Of a stretch of 64,000 nucleotides of DNA, positions 52,726-60,853 are shown piece by piece. The stretch's first letter is position 1, and each line of letters opens with the position of its first letter. Where the stretch lies: the NCBI GenBank assembly GCA_944326355.1, contig CALVDO010000002.1, positions 183,171-247,170 on the forward strand, written 5' to 3'. Source of the stretch: an uncultured Bacteroidales bacterium (lineage in GTDB: Bacteria; Bacteroidota; Bacteroidia; Bacteroidales; UBA932). The position numbers were made by a program, and so were the translations under genes. The notes beneath the pieces were generated by a model. The model had not been told where the DNA came from. It saw only the letters and a program-made list of their open reading frames with translations, and searched no databases.

Positions 52726-54861
52726 ATGATTTCTCTCCATAAGATCATTTTGGCTTCCGCTGCGGTCCTCTTTGCGGCAGCGGCCACGCAGCCGGCTTCG
52801 TCATGCGGACCGGAGGTCGTGATACCTGCTCCGGCGGAGTATGCGCTCTCGTCCGGAGTCTTTTCTTTTGCAGGAGGTAAGACTTTCAGCATCATCGGGG
52901 ACGATTCGCTCACGCCTCAGGAGCGCAGAAGTCTTGCAGGTGTGCTGACGTCTTTCCCGTTCGGGCTTTCCGAGGCGGTGTCAGAGAGAAAGGCGGATGT
53001 GGTGATCACCATTGACGGGGAACTCTTTATGAGGAAGACTGCACTTGACTCGCTCCCGTTTGACTCGCGGCGGTTTCAGGAGGCATACCGACTCGAAGTG
53101 GCACCTCGGAAGATAAATGTTTATGCGTCTTCTTCTGCCGGAGCTTTCTACGCTCTGCAGACTCTTGCCCAGATCACCGGTATGAGGCCTGATGCCGAGG
53201 TCGGCTGCTGTACAGTAGATGATGCTCCGCGTTTCGGCTATCGAGGACTGCATGTCGACGTGTCGCGTCATTTCCGTTCCAAGGAGTTCCTTATGAAACA
53301 GATGGACGCGATGGCGCTTCTGAAGCTCAACAGGATGCACCTTCATCTGACAGACGGCGCGGGATGGCGCATTGAGATAGACGGTTATCCGAGGCTCACC
53401 GATTTCGCGGCGTGGAGACCTCAGCGGAAATGGTCAGACTGGTGGGCCTCTGACAGGCTTTATTGCGGAAGGGATGTCTCTGGGGCATACGGAGGCTATT
53501 ACACCAGAGAGGATCTTAAGCAGATTCTTGACTATGCCTCGAAGCGTCATATAGAGGTGATTCCTGAGATTGAGATGCCGGGTCACAGTGAAGAGGTGCT
53601 TGCCGCATATCCTGAGCTTGCGTGCTGTGCGGAGACGGATTCCTGCGGTGGCACGCATTCTTTGCCGGGAGATCTCTGTCCCGGTAAAGAGGCGACATTC
53701 GCCTTCATTGAGGACGTGCTCGACTGTGTCATGGACATATTCCCGTCTGAGTATGTGCATATCGGCGGAGACGAGGCCTCGAAGTCCGCATGGGAGGCCT
53801 GCCCGGACTGCCGGAAGAGGATGCGCGAGGAGGGTCTTTCTGATGTGGATGAGCTGCAGAGCTATTTCATCCGCAGGGTTGAGGCTTATGTCAATTCCAG
53901 AGGCCGCAGAATCATCGGATGGGACGAGATTCTGCAGGGAGGTCTTGCCCCGGATGCCACAGTGATGTCGTGGCGTGGAACGGAAGGGGGAGTAGAGGCG
54001 ATGAGGGCCGGGCACGATGTCATAATGACACCCAATACTTTCTGTTATCTTGACTATACTCAGGACGCTCCTTTCAAAGAGCCTGTCTCCATCGGAGGTT
54101 ATGTGACTCTTGCGAAGACATATTCTTATGAACCTGCTGAGAATGGCCTTTCAGGGGATGAGCTGACGCATCTTCTCGGAGTGCAGGGCAATCTCTGGGC
54201 GGAGTATATTCCCGAGGACAGCCATGCGGAGTATATGTATTACCCGCGCGCCTTCGCGATAGCGGAGACTGGCTGGAGCCTGCCTGAGCGCAAGGATTAT
54301 GAGGATTTCCGCAGCCGCGCCCTGGTCTTTTCGGACATTCTGACGAGGCTCGGCTACACCGTTTTTGACCTGCGGAATGAGTATGGGGAGAGGAAGGAGA
54401 GTCTTTCTCCGGTAGTTCATCTTGCCGTCGGAGCGGATGTCGACTATGCTCTGCCTGTGAACGAAAGCTATCCCGGGGTAGGAGACGCGACCCTTACAGA
54501 CGGTCTCCTCGGTGGCTGGTCGTATGGCGACGGCCGCTGGCAGGGATTCCTCTCGGATGTTGACGTGACTGTTGACCTCGGGACAGTGCGGCCGATACAT
54601 TATGTCGGCGCCACTTTCATGCAGATAGTCTCGGCGTGGGTATATTTCCCTGAGATGGTTGATGTCTCCGTGTCAGACGACGGCGTCAATTTCAGGCCGC
54701 TCGGCACTGTCTTCCGCGATTTCCCTATCGGGCTGGACGGCCTCTTCTTCCGTCAGTATGGCCTGACTTGCGATGAGACGGCCCGATATGTTCGCCTGAC
54801 CGCCGCAAGAAACGCCCTCGTAGGCAGCTGGCTCTTCACCGACGAGATTGTGGTGAACTGA
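52726..54861 (+). CDS. Beta-N-acetylhexosaminidase, GH20, with C-terminal discoidin-like domain
   Basis: 711 residues. Signal peptide ~1-26. GH20b domain (~30-155), then the catalytic barrel: GLHVDVSRHFRSKEFLMKQM, HLHLTDGAGWRIEI, and the catalytic pair Asp349-Glu350 in HIGGDEASKSAW. After ~580 the sequence (LTDGLLGGWSYGDGRWQGF, DLGTVRPIHYVGATFMQ) is an F5/8-type C (carbohydrate-binding) domain. Removes terminal GlcNAc/GalNAc from host or microbial glycans outside the cytoplasm. YhcH lies just beyond the tRNA downstream. Confidence 0.94.
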   Translation: MISLHKIILASAAVLFAAAATQPASSCGPEVVIPAPAEYALSSGVFSFAGGKTFSIIGDDSLTPQERRSLAGVLTSFPFGLSEAVSERKADVVITIDGELFMRKTALDSLPFDSRRFQEAYRLEVAPRKINVYASSSAGAFYALQTLAQITGMRPDAEVGCCTVDDAPRFGYRGLHVDVSRHFRSKEFLMKQMDAMALLKLNRMHLHLTDGAGWRIEIDGYPRLTDFAAWRPQRKWSDWWASDRLYCGRDVSGAYGGYYTREDLKQILDYASKRHIEVIPEIEMPGHSEEVLAAYPELACCAETDSCGGTHSLPGDLCPGKEATFAFIEDVLDCVMDIFPSEYVHIGGDEASKSAWEACPDCRKRMREEGLSDVDELQSYFIRRVEAYVNSRGRRIIGWDEILQGGLAPDATVMSWRGTEGGVEAMRAGHDVIMTPNTFCYLDYTQDAPFKEPVSIGGYVTLAKTYSYEPAENGLSGDELTHLLGVQGNLWAEYIPEDSHAEYMYYPRAFAIAETGWSLPERKDYEDFRSRALVFSDILTRLGYTVFDLRNEYGERKESLSPVVHLAVGADVDYALPVNESYPGVGDATLTDGLLGGWSYGDGRWQGFLSDVDVTVDLGTVRPIHYVGATFMQIVSAWVYFPEMVDVSVSDDGVNFRPLGTVFRDFPIGLDGLFFRQYGLTCDETARYVRLTAARNALVGSWLFTDEIVVN

Positions 54862-54882
54862 AACATGAGCTGGCGTGTATGC

Positions 54883-55180
54883 TTATATTTCTTCCGGATA
54901 TTGGAGATTGTCACTCACCCACTTCGAAAAAGCGTTTAAGTCAAGGCCCATAAATTTCGGTTTCTGTTCTACTTCGTGAAATGTGAACACTTCTTCATTT
55001 ATTGATTTGTGCCTGCCGCCGTCCTGTCTGCACTTGAATATATATCCAGAGAATTCTATTATGATTGTTCCGTCGTGCTCTACATAATATTTTAAATGGT
55101 ATTCTTCGTTATAATCGGTCACGGTGAACAATATGGACGAGTAAAAAGGATGTTTACACCGTCCGTAAGAACATCTTGCA
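54883..55180 (-). pseudogene. Fragment of a TonB-family C-terminal domain
   Basis: The frame ends with EQKPKFMGLDLNAFSKWVSDNLQYPEEI and then a stop. This is the start of the TonB C-terminal domain as found in Bacteroidetes TonB proteins, broken off where it should continue (usually A-K-x-N-G-I). Upstream in frame are about 65 residues with no good start (YYVEHDGTIIIEFSGYIFKC), and then the frame runs into tRNA-Leu, where it reads PVRVRPPSGAQ, a typical artefact. Thus a remnant between GH20 and the tRNA, not a gene. Confidence 0.6.
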
Positions 55181-55200
55181 TCCCCAAAGATTGTTTTTTG

Positions 55201-55286
55201 TGCTCCGGACGGGGGTCGAACCCGTACGGGCATTTCTGCCCAAGGGATTTTAAGTCCCTCTTGTCTACCGATTCCAACACCAGAGC
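55201..55286 (-). tRNA. tRNA-Leu (anticodon TAA)
   Basis: On the minus strand: acceptor GCTCTGG with CCGGAGC and discriminator A; anticodon stem AGGGA/TCCCT with loop CTTAAAA (anticodon TAA); a long variable arm (GGGCAGAAATGCCC), as expected of Leu tRNAs; T-arm ACGGG/CCCGT with TTCGACC. 86 bases, no encoded CCA. Confidence 0.95.
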
Positions 55287-55379
55287 GAGGTTTGCAAAGA
55301 TAGTGATTTTTTGTTTAATCCGTGAAGAAATGCTAAATTAGCGAGATGAACTGAACAGAATGTTAAAATATAACGCGAT

Positions 55380-55805
55380 ATGGATGATAAACTTATGCAG
55401 AATCCCCATTATGCGAAGGCAATGGAGTTCATCAGGACTACGGATCTGAATGCCCTTGAGAACGGCAGACATGAGATTGACGGAGACAATCTCTTCGTTA
55501 ACATCGTTGACAGCGTCATGAAGACGCCTCAGCAGGCGAGACTCGAAGTGCACGACAAGTACATTGACATACAGGTGCCTCTCTCCGGATCTGAGACTTT
55601 CGGTGTGAAGCCTCGCGTAGAGTGTAAGGAGCCGGACGGCGAAATGAATGTAGTGAAGGACATCCTCTTCTATAAGGATCCCGTTGAAAAGACGATTACT
55701 GCGGCGCCTGGAGAGGCGGTGACTTTCGCTCCAGACACGGCTCACGCCCCTCTCATAGGAGAAGGGACCATCCACAAGGCCATTTTCAAGGTACGCGTGG
55801 TGTAG
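55380..55805 (+). CDS. YhcH/YjgK/YiaL family protein
   Basis: 141 residues; cupin-like DUF386 fold. Family signatures: LEVHDKYIDIQVPLSGSETF and FAPDTAHAPLIGEG with metal-binding His/Glu residues, ending HKAIFKVRV. Members are found with sialic-acid and amino-sugar use genes and may act as sugar isomerases or anomer handlers. Nearness to the GH20 hexosaminidase agrees with that but does not prove it. Confidence 0.9.
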   Translation: MDDKLMQNPHYAKAMEFIRTTDLNALENGRHEIDGDNLFVNIVDSVMKTPQQARLEVHDKYIDIQVPLSGSETFGVKPRVECKEPDGEMNVVKDILFYKDPVEKTITAAPGEAVTFAPDTAHAPLIGEGTIHKAIFKVRVV

Positions 55806-55841
55806 TCCTCCGGTTGATGAGCTGAAGACATTGTGCGAGAG

Positions 55842-56333
55842 ATGAAAATATTGATTGACGGAAATGAACCTGTGCCGGAGATATGTCCGGACAGGTTCTT
55901 CTGCACAATGGCGGCAACTGGGCTGAGCTGCGCCCTTCCGGATGTGCAGGTGGCGGTCTGCCGGGGAGCCGAGTGCCGGAGGAAGGCCGGCTCGCTTGCG
56001 CAAGGGGATGTCTTTCTGTGCCTTTCCGGCGCTTATCCTGAGAGTGTCCTGTCCTCGCCGGCTCTGAAAGTGGCGGCAGTCGGCAGTCTGGACTTCGTCT
56101 CCGCGCCTGACGGCTACAGCTGGTTCAGGCGGCATCACCTCAATCTCCTGATGCACAGGATATGCCGACATTCGGATCATTTTATCGTCCCTGACGGAAA
56201 GACAGCCGTCGACCTCAAGAAGTACTACTATATAAGCCCGGAACGGATCTCCGTCTATGCCGATGTCGGCTCAATCCCGTCCATCCTTCTCGAAATCATG
56301 GGCCTTCGACAAAAGCCAGTGTCGCCGCGCTGA
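55842..56333 (+). CDS. Short glycosyltransferase-like protein or fragment
   Basis: 163 residues from ATG 55842 (a GTG at 55833 is in frame). Begins KILIDGNEPVPEICPDRFFC. The last third (HHLNLLMHRICRHSDHFIVP, then TAVDLKKYYYISPERISVYAD) matches the end of the N-terminal Rossmann domain of GT4-type glycosyltransferases, where '...P-x-x-I-x-V...' is normally followed by the nucleotide-sugar domain. That second domain is absent: the frame stops and overlaps the end of the convergent ComF gene by 38 bases. It is either a decayed glycosyltransferase or a small stand-alone domain; family assignment is by eye. Confidence 0.5.
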   Translation: MKILIDGNEPVPEICPDRFFCTMAATGLSCALPDVQVAVCRGAECRRKAGSLAQGDVFLCLSGAYPESVLSSPALKVAAVGSLDFVSAPDGYSWFRRHHLNLLMHRICRHSDHFIVPDGKTAVDLKKYYYISPERISVYADVGSIPSILLEIMGLRQKPVSPR

Positions 56334-57150
56334 TTCTTATGCCGGGGCCGCATTTTTCTCGTAGGGCTCTGTGGCACTCCCTTATAGTGGCTCCGGAGGT
56401 GAAGACATCGTCAATCAGCAATATGTGGCCTGCTTCGCAACACGCCTTTTCCGCTCCGTCTCTTACTCTGAATGCCCCTTCCACATTACGCATCTTGTCT
56501 TTTGTCCCCAGCTTTGTCTGGGTGCCTGTCCTTCTGTGCCTGACGAGAATGTCCTCACGCATTTCCGTTCCGAGCTTCGCTGCCGTTTCCCTCCCCAGAA
56601 CGGCTGCCTGATTGTAGCCCCTTCTCCATCTTCTTGCCCAGTGCAGAGGCACGGGAATCACCATATCGACATCTGAAAAGAGGGCCGACTGCGCCAGACG
56701 AGCTCCGAGCATCGCTCCGAAATGTCTTCCGAGTTTCAGATCTCCGTGATATTTTAGCTTCTGGGGAATCCGGCTGAAGCCTGAGTCATCCCTATAGAAA
56801 AACAGGGCTGCAGCGTATGAATACTGTTCGTGTGCGGCCGCTCCGCATTCTTCCGCAATAGACTCAATGTCCTTTTGGATCAGGCTGTTCAGTCTGTCTG
56901 CCATTTTGTTTTCGCGCCTGTTCCAATAGTCTGTGAACGGTATCTCGGCTGCGCAGTAGATACAGAGATGACTCTCGTGCCTGTCGAGTCGCCTCCCGCA
57001 TACTGCGCAGAATCTCGGAAAGATCACCTCAGTCAGATCTGCCGCCCTTATCCGCAGCATTTCGGCTGTCTCCTTCGCCGCGCTTTGTCCGGCTCCGATT
57101 CTTCTGATTCCGTTCTTTTGGCCGTTTCCATTCTTTACTGTCGGTTTCAT
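56296..57150 (-). CDS. ComF-family phosphoribosyltransferase-like protein
   Basis: 284 residues from ATG 57150 (ATG 57060 would give the more usual 254). N-terminal zinc site: FPRFCAVCGRRL and CIYCAAE. C-terminal PRTase domain with PLHWARRWRRGYNQAAVLGRE and the PRPP loop ILLIDDVFTSGATI. In naturally competent bacteria ComF aids DNA uptake; elsewhere its role is uncertain. The gene is convergent with the short glycosyltransferase-like gene and divergent from the ATPase at 57346. Confidence 0.9.
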   Translation of the reverse strand: MKPTVKNGNGQKNGIRRIGAGQSAAKETAEMLRIRAADLTEVIFPRFCAVCGRRLDRHESHLCIYCAAEIPFTDYWNRRENKMADRLNSLIQKDIESIAEECGAAAHEQYSYAAALFFYRDDSGFSRIPQKLKYHGDLKLGRHFGAMLGARLAQSALFSDVDMVIPVPLHWARRWRRGYNQAAVLGRETAAKLGTEMREDILVRHRRTGTQTKLGTKDKMRNVEGAFRVRDGAEKACCEAGHILLIDDVFTSGATIRECHRALREKCGPGIRISAATLAFVEGP

Positions 57151-57269
57151 GCCGCAATATAACGAGGGCTTCCGAATCTCGTCGACAAAAACAAAAAAAA
57201 CATTTTTCTTTGTTGAAATTAATCGTTTATCCGGCTTCTTTCGGAACGAGCAGCAGTCCTGGCATCTTT

Positions 57270-57316
57270 GTAATAAACTTATTATATACAATAGTTGTGA
57301 ATAATAAGTTTATTAC
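57270..57316. promoter_or_regulatory. Perfect 16-base inverted repeat (candidate double operator)
   Basis: GTAATAAACTTATTAT (57270-57285) and its exact reverse complement (57301-57316) are separated by 15 bases. Each arm is itself nearly palindromic (TAATAA-nn-TTATTA). The arms are 31 bases apart centre to centre, about three helical turns, and bracket the -33 of the ATPase promoter. No T tract follows, which argues against a terminator. Confidence 0.7.
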
Positions 57317-57325
57317 ATATATTTG
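57295..57325 (+). promoter_or_regulatory. Promoter of the ATPase gene
   Basis: TTGT at 57295-57298, 19 bases, TATATTTG at 57318-57325. The second operator arm fills the space between the two elements, so a bound protein would block it. Confidence 0.65.
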
Positions 57326-57345
57326 CAGGTGATTATAAATATATT

Positions 57346-58440
57346 ATGAAGGATATTCCGTTTATTTTCAATCATGATTCATCGGGGTATCACCTTATCG
57401 GAAGAGCGGATGAATCTGCGGAACTTGAGGCCAACGCACTTTCCGGCCGGCACACGGCTCTTGTCTCCTGCCGGGGGGCAGGCAAGACGGCTCTTCTTGC
57501 CTCACTGTGTGCAGATCTGGCGTCGGACGAGGTGAAGCCGGTCAGTATCGATATGTTCATGATCAGGAGTGTATCCGAGTTCTGCCGCCGTCTGGCCGAG
57601 GCGGTTTTGGGAAATGAGGCTCAGGAATATCTTGCCTCAGCGGGGGAGTCTGAGGCGGGGTTTGCCGCTTCTGTTCTGCAGCTGCCGGAACTGATAGCGC
57701 AGGGACAGGGATTCCGCTATGTGATATGTCTGGATGAGTTTCAGCAGATATCCATTTTCAGGGAAGGGAACGCCCTTCTGAAGCACATGCGCAGGATTTG
57801 TGGCGGCCAGCAGTCTGTGACATGGATAATCGCAGGAGATGACACGCCTTTCATGCGTGGCCTTTTTCGCGGAAGGTCGGCCGTATTCGCGCGTCTTTTC
57901 AGTGTGTTGGCTCTCCCCGACATTCAGGCGTCGGCGTGGAGAGACGAGATACGCAGAAGATATGAGGCTTCAGGAAAGTATATTTCTTCGGAGCTTGCGG
58001 AACGGATTGTAGAGATCTCGGGCGGCAATGCGGCCTATGTAATGCGTCTTGCGGGGCTCGTGTGGATGAGGGCCAATGTCGTGGTCTCTGAGCAGGATGT
58101 CGACGATGCCTTCCTCGACCTTCTCTGTCTTGAAGAGCCGCGCTTCAGGAGAAACGTCATGAATCTGACTTCCTATCAGATGAATTTTCTCCGTGCTCTC
58201 TGCTACGGTGTCCACGAAGGGTTTACTCGGCGTGATGTGATGGCGAGATTCGGACTCTCATCCTCGGCCAATGTAAGCATTATCGTCAAGGCTCTGCTGA
58301 AGAGCGGCCTGATACGGACAGACGGACGCCGGACGCTGATCGCGGACGCTGTCTTTGAACGGTGGCTGTGTGCCGAATTTCTCCGCGCAGGCTTCGGGCA
58401 TCAGTCTTCAGGTGCGTATGGCAGGACCTGGACTGAATAA
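57346..58440 (+). CDS. AAA/STAND-type ATPase with C-terminal winged helix
   Basis: 364 residues. The N-terminus (FNHDSSGYHLIGRADESAELE) and Walker A SCRGAGKTALL (~41-51) follow the archaeal-type ATPase_2 plan. Walker B YVICLDEFQQIS at ~125-136, then a sensor-like WIIAGDDTPFMRGLF. The C-terminal part (~275-350, TSYQMNFLRALCYGVHEGF, then VSIIVKALLKSGLIRTDGR) is a winged helix. Such proteins are widespread in Bacteroidales; roles range from transposon helpers to unknown. The inverted repeat in its promoter suggests tight, perhaps self-, regulation. Function not assigned. Confidence 0.75.
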   Translation: MKDIPFIFNHDSSGYHLIGRADESAELEANALSGRHTALVSCRGAGKTALLASLCADLASDEVKPVSIDMFMIRSVSEFCRRLAEAVLGNEAQEYLASAGESEAGFAASVLQLPELIAQGQGFRYVICLDEFQQISIFREGNALLKHMRRICGGQQSVTWIIAGDDTPFMRGLFRGRSAVFARLFSVLALPDIQASAWRDEIRRRYEASGKYISSELAERIVEISGGNAAYVMRLAGLVWMRANVVVSEQDVDDAFLDLLCLEEPRFRRNVMNLTSYQMNFLRALCYGVHEGFTRRDVMARFGLSSSANVSIIVKALLKSGLIRTDGRRTLIADAVFERWLCAEFLRAGFGHQSSGAYGRTWTE

Positions 58441-58501
58441 GCGTCAGGACCTCGCGCAGTCGGCGGGGCCGCAATAAATAGGCAGTGGTGTCCGCAATAA
58501 A

Positions 58502-58558
58502 AGAGACGGCGGCCAAAGATGTCCCTTGCAGGGTCTTTGATCGCCGTCTCTGATTTTC
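58502..58558. terminator. Bidirectional terminator between ATPase gene and fabG
   Basis: AGAGACGGCG (58502-58511) with CGCCGTCTCT (58542-58551), an inner CAAAGA/TCTTTG stem, followed by GATTTTC. The AAATAAAAG before it serves the minus-strand fabG. Confidence 0.75.
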
Positions 58559-58578
58559 TGAAACGATATGTCTCCGGA

Positions 58579-59325
58579 TCAGCAGTTCATCGCGCCGCAG
58601 CAGTGGATCACCTGTCCGCTCACGTATGAAGACAGCGGGCTGGCGAGGAAGAGCGCCACATTTGCCACGTCTTCCGGTGTGCCGCCTCTTCTGAGAGGGA
58701 TCTGCTTTTCCCACTCCTCGCGGATCTTGTCTGAGAGGGCGTTGGTCATGTCCGTGATGATGAATCCCGGAGCTATGCAGTTCGCGCGGATTCCGCGTGG
58801 CCCCATCTCTTTGGCGATGGATTTGGCGAGGCCGATCATGCCTGCCTTTGAAGCCGAGTAGTTGCACTGTCCGGCGTTTCCTGATACTCCCACCACTGAC
58901 GACATGTTGATGATGCTGCCTTCACGCTGCTTTGCCATGATTGGTGTGACCGCATGGATGAAGTTGAATGCGGATTTGAGGTTCACTGTGAGCACGGCGT
59001 CCCACTGTGCCTCTGTCATTCTCATCATGAGTCCGTCCTTGGTGATGCCCGCGTTGTTGACAAGGATGTCGATGCGGCCGAATTCCTTGAGGATTTCGTT
59101 TACTACTGTGTGTGTCTCCTCAAAGTTGGCGGCATTTGACGCATAGGCCTTTACCTTTACGCCGTATGCTTCGATTTCTTTTACAGTGGCTTCAGCTGCC
59201 TCGTTGATCACGAGGTCAGTGAAAGCGATGTCTGCGCCCTCTGACGCATATTTCAAGGCGATAGCCTTTCCGATTCCTCTCGCCGCACCCGTTATGAGGG
59301 CGACCTTTCCGTCAAGAAGTCCCAT
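58579..59325 (-). CDS. fabG: 3-oxoacyl-ACP reductase
   Basis: 248 residues, the standard FabG length. Short-chain dehydrogenase: TGAARGIGKAIA nucleotide loop, LVNNAGITKDGLMMRM, catalytic Ser in SSVVGVSG and Tyr-x-x-x-Lys in CNYSASKAG, ending YVSGQVIHCCGAMNC. NADPH-dependent reduction step of type II fatty-acid synthesis. Promoter on the minus strand at 59411-59442. Other fab genes are not adjacent. Confidence 0.94.
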   Translation of the reverse strand: MGLLDGKVALITGAARGIGKAIALKYASEGADIAFTDLVINEAAEATVKEIEAYGVKVKAYASNAANFEETHTVVNEILKEFGRIDILVNNAGITKDGLMMRMTEAQWDAVLTVNLKSAFNFIHAVTPIMAKQREGSIINMSSVVGVSGNAGQCNYSASKAGMIGLAKSIAKEMGPRGIRANCIAPGFIITDMTNALSDKIREEWEKQIPLRRGGTPEDVANVALFLASPLSSYVSGQVIHCCGAMNC

Positions 59326-59367
59326 TTTCGTCTGGTTTATTAAGTTAACTAATGTCCGCTATTGCAT

Positions 59368-59396
59368 GACATGACTCCGGACGATCCGGCCATGTC
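59368..59396 (-). other. Stem-loop in the fabG leader
   Basis: GACATG (59368-59373) with CATGTC (59391-59396) and CCGGA (59377-59381) with TCCGG (59385-59389), loop CGA. It lies in the region expected to be the fabG 5' leader (promoter at 59411-59442). No T tract. Function unknown. Confidence 0.45.
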
Positions 59397-59410
59397 GTCG
59401 GAACAGGCTG

Positions 59411-59442
59411 CAAAATTATTCATATCAATCTTATTAACCAAA
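59411..59442 (-). promoter_or_regulatory. Promoter for fabG (minus strand)
   Basis: On the minus strand TTTG (59442-59439), 20 bases, TAATTTTG (59418-59411). Near-exact consensus. Confidence 0.7.
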
Positions 59443-59452
59443 ATTTCTTTGC

Positions 59453-59460
59453 TAAATTTG
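59453..59460 (+). promoter_or_regulatory. -7 element (TAAATTTG) for ahcY
   Basis: TAAATTTG, 62 bases before the start of the hydrolase gene, only 11 bases from the divergent fabG promoter. No clear -33. A short palindrome CCTGCGCAGG lies in the leader at about 59473-59482. Confidence 0.55.
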
Positions 59461-59521
59461 CCTGCCGCATCCCTGCGCAGGAGCGGACATTATACGGGAA
59501 TGAACATCATAAAAACAAGAT

Positions 59522-60775
59522 ATGGCAAGTGAAATAAGAAATCCGGACCTCTGGAAGGACGGCAGGCTCAAGATAGACTGGGTGAGGCATCATATGCCTC
59601 TTCTCAACGGGCTTGAGAAAGAATTTGCTGAGGAAAAGCCATTTAAGTGGCTGAAGATAGCGCTTTCAGTCCATCTGGAGGCCAAGACGGCGTATCTTTG
59701 CGAGACTCTCGCGGCCGGAGGGGCGCAGATGTATGTCACGGGAAGCAACCCTCTCTCGACGCAGGATGACGTGGCGGCGGCTCTCGTGCAGGCGGGACTG
59801 AATGTGTTTGCGTGGCATGGAGCCACTCCTCAGGAGTATGAGTCCCACATGAGAAGAGTGCTTGAGGTCGGACCTCAGATAATCATCGATGACGGAGGTG
59901 ACCTCGTGAGCCTCATGCACTCACAATACAGACATCTCATAGGAGGCGTGATAGGCGGATGCGAGGAGACTACCACAGGCATACTCCGGCTTCAGGCCAT
60001 GAACAGGGCCGGAGAACTGATGTTCCCGATGATGCTGGTCAACAACGCCGACTGCAAGCACCTCTTCGACAACAGGTACGGTACAGGCCAGTCGGTCTGG
60101 GACGGAATCAACAGGACCACCAACCTCATAGTGGCAGGCAAGAATGTGGTCGTGGCCGGATACGGATGGTGCGGCAAAGGAGTTGCCATGCGGGCGAAAG
60201 GACTCGGTGCAGAGGTCATCGTGACGGAAGTGGATCCGATAAAGGCCATGGAGGCAGTCATGGACGGGTTCAAGGTGATGAAGATGGACCAGGCCGCACC
60301 GCTCGGAGATATCTTTGTGACGGTGACCGGCTGCGATTCGGTCATCACTGAGCGGCATTTCCGGCTGATGAAGGACGGGGCGGTGTGCTGCAACGCCGGG
60401 CATTTCGATGTGGAGGTCGACGTCAGGGGGCTCGCGTCGATGGCGGTCGAGGTCAAGCCTGCCAGACAGAACATCACTGGCTATCTTCTTGACAACGGGA
60501 AGAGAATATATGTCATAGCCGAGGGGCGTCTGGTCAATCTTGCCGCCGGGGACGGACATCCTGCGGAGATAATGGACATGTCGTTCGCCATTCAGGCTCT
60601 GAGCGCCAGACATCTCGTGCTCAACAGGGCGACGATCGGACGGGTCCCCGGAGAAATGGTGCATGACGTGCCGCGTGACATCGACGAGGAAGTGGCCCGC
60701 AGGAAGCTGAGCTACTGGGGCTGCGAGATCGACATCCTGACTCCGGAGCAGAGACGCTATCTCTACGGCGAGTGA
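59522..60775 (+). CDS. ahcY: S-adenosylhomocysteine hydrolase, short form
   Basis: Splits S-adenosylhomocysteine to adenosine and homocysteine, or the inosyl equivalent; 417 residues. Substrate part ETLAAGGAQMYVTGSNPLSTQDD and WHGATPQEYESHM, NAD-binding GYGWCGKGVAMRAKGLGAEV, then CNAGHFDVEVDVRGL. The length and ending (DILTPEQRRYLYGE) are those of the archaeal/Thermotoga-type enzyme, which lacks the ~40-residue insertion and the C-terminal tail of the longer form. Links with the methionine cluster at 42-48 kb by regenerating homocysteine. Confidence 0.93.
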   Translation: MASEIRNPDLWKDGRLKIDWVRHHMPLLNGLEKEFAEEKPFKWLKIALSVHLEAKTAYLCETLAAGGAQMYVTGSNPLSTQDDVAAALVQAGLNVFAWHGATPQEYESHMRRVLEVGPQIIIDDGGDLVSLMHSQYRHLIGGVIGGCEETTTGILRLQAMNRAGELMFPMMLVNNADCKHLFDNRYGTGQSVWDGINRTTNLIVAGKNVVVAGYGWCGKGVAMRAKGLGAEVIVTEVDPIKAMEAVMDGFKVMKMDQAAPLGDIFVTVTGCDSVITERHFRLMKDGAVCCNAGHFDVEVDVRGLASMAVEVKPARQNITGYLLDNGKRIYVIAEGRLVNLAAGDGHPAEIMDMSFAIQALSARHLVLNRATIGRVPGEMVHDVPRDIDEEVARRKLSYWGCEIDILTPEQRRYLYGE

Positions 60776-60853
60776 CTCCGGAGCAGGCCGCAGAGACATC
60801 TGCCGGCATCTCTTCGGGAGCGGCAGCCTCGTGCAGAAGGCCTGCAGGGCCGT

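Noticed and set aside
55150..55233. Start of a 116-residue protein beginning MPVRVRPPSGAQ
   Set aside because: These codons are the 3' half of tRNA-Leu read on the same strand, a well-known artefact; only the downstream TonB-like fragment is kept as a remnant.
57270..57316. The 16-base inverted repeat as a terminator
   Set aside because: No T tract on either side, a 15-base loop, and position between divergent genes where no transcript needs to end.
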